The position numbers were made by a program, and so were the translations under genes. The notes beneath the pieces are model-generated. The model did no database searches and was not told the origin of the DNA. It saw only the letters and a program-made list of their open reading frames with translations. A DNA stretch of 64,000 bases, taken from the NCBI RefSeq assembly GCF_002211785.1, contig NZ_CP022132.1:1116001-1180000 (forward strand), written 5' to 3'. Position 1 is the first letter of the stretch. Every line of letters begins with the position of its first letter. Below, piece after piece: positions 60,291 through 64,000 of the stretch. This DNA is from Francisella halioticida (GTDB lineage: Bacteria > Pseudomonadota > Gammaproteobacteria > Francisellales > Francisellaceae).

Positions 60291-60310
60291 AATTGAAAAT
60301 ATTGTTTAAT

Positions 60311-60577
60311 TTATTTGGGTAGTATAAAAACATACGTCTTATCAAAAATAGCTGGCCACCATATATATGATATAACCAAAAGATTCACAAATAGCATACT
60401 TCCAATTAACGTGATTTTAATTATGTTTAAACGTGGAATTTGTTTTATAACTTTGTATAAAAGTAATATACTCCAGAGAATGCTGGCCATAAACAAAGTT
60501 GCTTTAATCGTTCCTGTTGACATTAAGAAAGTTACAACAGCAATTAAGTATTCTTGACTTGATTGAATATGAAAATA
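60311..60577 (-). pseudogene. 3' part of a membrane protein gene split by IS copy 4
   Basis: From the IS edge the frame runs to the stop at 60311 and encodes two to three hydrophobic helices (AVVTFLMSTGTIKATLFMASILWSILLLY, then IKITLIGSMLFVNLLVISYIWW). The matching 5' part is at 61890-62137: joined with a 3-bp ATA/TAT overlap the frame continues DNI then FHIQSSQEYL. The protein would be about 170-180 residues. No family is recognised. Confidence 0.6.
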
Positions 60578-61889
60578 TAAACTGTCCCTGTTATTCAATA
60601 CCACTTTATAAAATATTTTTATTTCTTGCTTTTATGCAGCATCTAAAATACCAGAATATACTTCATCATGAGTCATATATCCAATACTAGAATGTAGTCT
60701 TTCATTGTTGTAAATATCAATATATTCTTTGATACCTACTTTAGCCTCTTTCATAGTTATATATGATGCCGGATAAACATTTTCATATTTCAGTGTTCTC
60801 CAAAATCTCTCAATTGCAATATTATCTATAGATCTTCCTTTAGCATCCATAGATATATTTATTTTATTATCAGATAATATTTTAATATGCTCTTTTGCTG
60901 TATATTGAGTTCCTTGATCAGAGTTAAAGATATCAGGTTTACCATATTTAAATAACGCTTCTTTTAACACACTAGTTGTTAGATGTGTATCCATAGTATT
61001 AGAAATCTTCCAAGCTAGTATTTTCTTGCTATGCCAATCTATTATGGCTGCTAAATATGCATACCCACATTCTAGTCTAATATACGTGATATCAGCACTC
61101 CATACCTTATTAGCTTTATCTATAACAACCTGATTCGTCTCATTTTTAAATACATTAAGTAAGTATGGATATTTCTTGTGTTGCTTATTAATGACAGTTG
61201 TCTTTTTTTTAGGATACAATGCCTTAATACCCATTAATTCCATAGCACTTTTGATTAGCTTCCTTCCAACTAGAAATCCTAATCTATTTAGCAACTTTAC
61301 TAGCCTTCTCGTACCATAATATGGATGTTTAGTATGTATCAAATCTATTGCATTTAATAGTCTAATATCATCATTACTACTAAATTTTGATATTGGTGTA
61401 TAATAGTACACACTCTTAGATACAGATAATAGTTTAAGCTGATTATTTAAAGATAATTCTAGCTTAGTATCTACAGAGTTTACTCTATCATTTGATGATA
61501 CCAAGCTTTTTAGCTTTCCCATTAAAAAATCCCTCTCTACTATTACCTCGACTAGTTTTTTACTTGTTGCATCTTTATCTTTTCTAAGCTCATCTATTTC
61601 CTGCTTATACTCCTTAACAACAGAGCTTTTATCAAATGCTAAGCAAGCATTAGATAAAAATTACTGCTTCCAATTGTGCACGTTTTTAGGAAATAAATCA
61701 TACTTACTTGCTATCTCATTAACTGTCATATCGCCTTCTAGCAATTCTATAATTACTTTAGCTTTAAAATCAGCTGTATACGTTACTCTTTTTTTACTCA
61801 TTTATCTATTTCCTAATTTATATAGTTAACTTTAACATCTAGGAATAAAAATCTTTCTAAAATCAGTAGCTTTTTTTGGGGACATTATA
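60578..61889 (-). mobile_element. IS3-family element, copy 4 of 4 (1312 bp)
   Basis: Same length and ends as the copy at 11574. It splits a membrane protein gene. A TAT or ATA target duplication is possible, with the exact edge ambiguous in AT-rich sequence. Confidence 0.92.
60632..61801 (-). pseudogene. IS3-family transposase, early stop
   Basis: Frame as in copy 1, but TAA at 61661-61663 (codon 47) replaces Gln in the segment KQQFL of the N-terminal helix-turn-helix. The part after it (296 residues from about 61522) is open. It shares SKKLVEV and MTHDEV with copy 3 but lacks the stop of copies 2 and 3. Confidence 0.9.
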
Positions 61890-62137
61890 TATATTGTCGT
61901 AAACATCCCAATAAGCACTATCTGAAATTTTCACAGCCTTTGTATTATCTTTCTTCTGATAAAATACGCTCGCCTGATCTAGCATTGAACAAATCTTCTT
62001 TGCCTGCCTATCATAAGTGATTTAGAAGTGCTTTGAGCTGCTGATGAAGTTTGTTTACTATTGCTTACTGATTCTAAAAGAATAACAAAAGCTGCTAATA
62101 TAATAATTACAATTATTGGGAATATTATTTTTTTCAT
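61890..62137 (-). pseudogene. 5' part of the split membrane protein gene, frameshifted
   Basis: ATG 62137 starts a signal-anchor (IIFPIIVIIILAAFVILL) and a Ser/Gln-rich stretch ending TSKSL. The frame then stops at the TAG about 40 bases on, but one base shift near 62020-62030 gives YDRQAKKICSMLDQASVFYQKKDN, then AYWDVYDNI up to the IS. The helical, charge-rich segment loosely recalls the soluble domain before FTR1-like helices. I do not assign a family. From 62138 to 62359 nothing is seen. Confidence 0.55.
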
Positions 62138-62359
62138 TTGTATAAAGTTTGACAAGAAGTCCCGAGATCATAATGAAAATGATAACTATTATTAACATTT
62201 CTGCAGTAAAAAGATACTCATCCCAATTATTTTGATAAAAGAAATAATATAATTCTGCATATATAAAAAAGTTATAAATTCGTTTACTTATATTTTATAA
62301 GCAATACAGTGTTTATAAGTAGTTATGGCTAACTTATCATATAATTAATATCTTCAAGT

Positions 62360-63088
62360 TTATACATGCTCTTTTACACCAATATCAGATAAGATTACTT
62401 TTTTAACTTTTAATAATTCTTGAATATAGAAACCTTTATTTTCTTCATTACGATGCTGAGGAATAAGTATAGAAATACCAAAACTTCCCAAAAAAGTATT
62501 TATAGCTGTAGCTATGCTAACTATACCTTCCATAGTTTTACTATAATCATACTCCACACCATTAGATCTTATTTTTGCGAGTTTAGTAAACAATTCTTTG
62601 TTATTTAAAACTTCTTTACCTAAAATTTCAATAACTTCTTCATCCTTATATAGAGATAAAAGTGCTCTTCCTGGTGCTGTATTATAAATACGCCTCTCCA
62701 GGACACCAATTCTTGGAATTACTTGCAGCTCTCTATTTGCAATAAATCTGTGCACTACAATCAAATCAGTATTATTTGATTGAGTCAAAACAACTGTTTC
62801 TCGAGTTTTTTCACTAAGTTTTCTTAATGAGTTTTGTGTTAGAGAAACTATATCTGCATAAGATGACGATGCTAACTTGAAAACCCCTGACCCTAGCAAA
62901 ATCTTTCCAGCACCCTCACTTCTTGTAAAACTTTCAGCTTCTAAAGCTGCAACTATCCTTTGTACAGTTGATCGTGGTAAATCAACTTCTTTTGCTATAT
63001 CTCCTAAACTCATTCCGCCGGGTTCATTACTAATACTTTGTAAAACCCTAATAGCTCTACTTATTACCTGAATTTTTTTACTTTCCAT
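62360..63088 (-). CDS. IclR-family transcriptional regulator
   Basis: A 242-residue protein. The N-terminal winged helix-turn-helix (residues about 6-65, with GGMSLGDIAKEVDLPRSTVQRIVAALE) is followed by an IclR effector domain (PRIGVLERRIYNTAPGRALLSL, then GIVSIATAINTFLGSFGISILIP). The regulator is divergent from the AaeX/AaeA-like genes, which it may control. Repeats in the shared upstream region are candidate operators. The effector is unknown. Confidence 0.93.
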   Translation of the reverse strand: MESKKIQVISRAIRVLQSISNEPGGMSLGDIAKEVDLPRSTVQRIVAALEAESFTRSEGAGKILLGSGVFKLASSSYADIVSLTQNSLRKLSEKTRETVVLTQSNNTDLIVVHRFIANRELQVIPRIGVLERRIYNTAPGRALLSLYKDEEVIEILGKEVLNNKELFTKLAKIRSNGVEYDYSKTMEGIVSIATAINTFLGSFGISILIPQHRNEENKGFYIQELLKVKKVILSDIGVKEHV

Positions 63089-63158
63089 GATTAATTTATT
63101 CTAAAAACATCCTATCTGTTTAATTTTATCTTCTTTACTATAAAATATCCAAATTATT

Positions 63159-63187
63159 ATTGTATCACAATGCAATACATTGTATCA
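63159..63187. promoter_or_regulatory. Candidate IclR operator: repeated ATTGTATCA
   Basis: ATTGTATCA occurs at 63159-63167 and again at 63179-63187, 20 bp apart (about two helical turns). Between them TGCAATACA gives an inverted partner of the first. It lies between the iclR start and the rightward operon. Confidence 0.5.
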
Positions 63188-63262
63188 TAAATATATAAGT
63201 TAGCTTTAAATTTTAACAAACACTTAATCATTGTTATAATTTAAATTAATAAGGAGCCTAAT

Positions 63263-63460
63263 ATGATTGTAATTTCTATCGATGGCCTACTATTTTCTCC
63301 TATAGTATTATATATAAGCCTTGCTTGCATATTAACAATTATAAGTAATTTAACGATATCTAAAACGTTATGTTGCTATACTAATTTAAGTCTATCTTGG
63401 TTAAACTTATTATTATTTATATGCTACTTAGGTCTTATCATATTTTTACTTGAAGGTTAG
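63263..63460 (+). CDS. DUF1656/AaeX-like small membrane protein
   Basis: A 65-residue protein with two membrane segments (about 11-30 and 45-62). The start IDGLLFSPIVLYI is the DUF1656 pattern (compare E. coli AaeX). The gene has AAGGAG upstream and lies directly before the HlyD-type gene, as in aaeX-aaeA-aaeB operons. The function of DUF1656 proteins is unknown. Confidence 0.8.
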   Translation: MIVISIDGLLFSPIVLYISLACILTIISNLTISKTLCCYTNLSLSWLNLLLFICYLGLIIFLLEG

Positions 63461-63466
63461 ATTCAT

Positions 63467-64000
63467 ATGCCAAATAAAAAAATCAAATTACTATTTAGTG
63501 TAATAATAATAATATTTGCAATACTTTCACTATATTCAATATGGCAGTATTATTTTTATTCTCCTTGGACTAGAGATGCTAGAATCAGAGCAAAAATTAT
63601 AACTGTTGCTCCTGATGTCTCAGGCTTTGTTACAAAAGTCTATGTAAAAGATATTCAAAAAGTAAAAAAAGGTGATTTAATATTTTCTATTGATGATGTA
63701 AGGTATATTGCTGACTTTAAAGAGAAAGAGGCTATCGTAGACCATGCAAAACTATCTTTAGAGCTTGCTCAGCAACAATATAATAGAAGAAAAAGATTAG
63801 GTAAAAGTGGGGCTATAAGTAAAGAAGAATTAGATGATTATTTAATGACTGTTAAACTTAAGAAAGCAGCGTTAGAAAAAGCAAATGCAGATTTTCTACT
63901 AACAGAAATTAACCTAAGAAGAACTAGAGTTTATGCGCATACTGATGGGACTGTATACAATATAAATTTAAGACAAGGTAATTATGTAACTGCAACGAAG
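63467..64000 (+). CDS. HlyD/AaeA-type membrane fusion protein (runs off the window)
   Basis: The first 178 residues are visible. An N-terminal membrane anchor (about 7-27) is followed by the pattern SPWTRDARIRAKIITVAPDVSGFVTKVYVKD and the lipoyl-like half motif VKKGDLIFSIDD. An alpha-hairpin (HAKLSLELAQQQYNRRKRL, then LKKAALEKANADFLLTEINL) and the return strand RRTRVYAHTDGTVYNI complete the visible part. This is the AaeA/EmrA-like adapter of an efflux pump. A FUSC-type AaeB permease would be expected just beyond the window, which I cannot see. Confidence 0.88.
   Translation, partial: MPNKKIKLLFSVIIIIFAILSLYSIWQYYFYSPWTRDARIRAKIITVAPDVSGFVTKVYVKDIQKVKKGDLIFSIDDVRYIADFKEKEAIVDHAKLSLELAQQQYNRRKRLGKSGAISKEELDDYLMTVKLKKAALEKANADFLLTEINLRRTRVYAHTDGTVYNINLRQGNYVTATK

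Overview
The window looks like a chromosome segment of a Francisella-type gammaproteobacterium. The evidence is strong AT richness, an Lpt/Kds envelope operon, a DUF3568 lipoprotein, two Mip/FKBP-N proteins, PilF- and GspH-like pilus genes and familiar housekeeping synteny. Several insertion-sequence families, many frameshifted or truncated genes and near-identical IS copies point to a host-adapted, decaying lineage such as the fish-associated Francisella. That placement is inference; no database was searched.

Layout: 0-4 kb holds a frameshifted APC permease, truA and a truncated RTX gene ending at an IS terminus. 4-11 kb holds secA, a lipoprotein, a DciA-like gene, deoD and ftsH. 11-14 kb is an IS/remnant patch. 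14-29 kb is housekeeping: uvrA, greA, a pseudopilin, pgi, a thiamine pyrophosphokinase, an MTAP-like/esterase fusion, an FAH-family gene, lptB-lptA-lptC-kdsC, ppa, dacA-ybeD-lipB. 29-34 kb is the rpsU-yqeY-dnaG-rpoD macromolecular synthesis operon. 34-39 kb carries dacB, a lytic transglycosylase, a thioesterase, ttcA, a Mip-like FKBP and ispB. 40-47.6 kb has a decayed IS, holD-like/rimI, rluB, pilF, rlmN, dnaB and rplI-rpsR-rpsF. 47.9-62.1 kb is the accessory, rearranged part: frameshifted genes, a nitrilase-family gene split by an IS and then inverted between two oppositely oriented IS copies, tRNA-Ser, a metal-handling cluster and further IS insertions. The end has an IclR regulator divergent from an AaeX/AaeA-like efflux operon that runs off the window.

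The most interesting locus is 56.1-59.1 kb. A Cys-rich ArsR/SmtB-type repressor lies behind a perfect 15-2-15 inverted repeat that covers its own -10 box. It is followed by a 31-codon ORF (56937-57032) with 12 cysteines, which looks like a minimal metallothionein. Beside it are a ZIP-type transporter remnant, a HemB of the zinc-independent sequence type and a His-rich COG0523 (CobW/ZNG1-like) metallochaperone gene whose 5' end was removed by an IS. Together these look like a zinc or soft-metal homeostasis island that has partly decayed but kept its regulator-metallothionein core.
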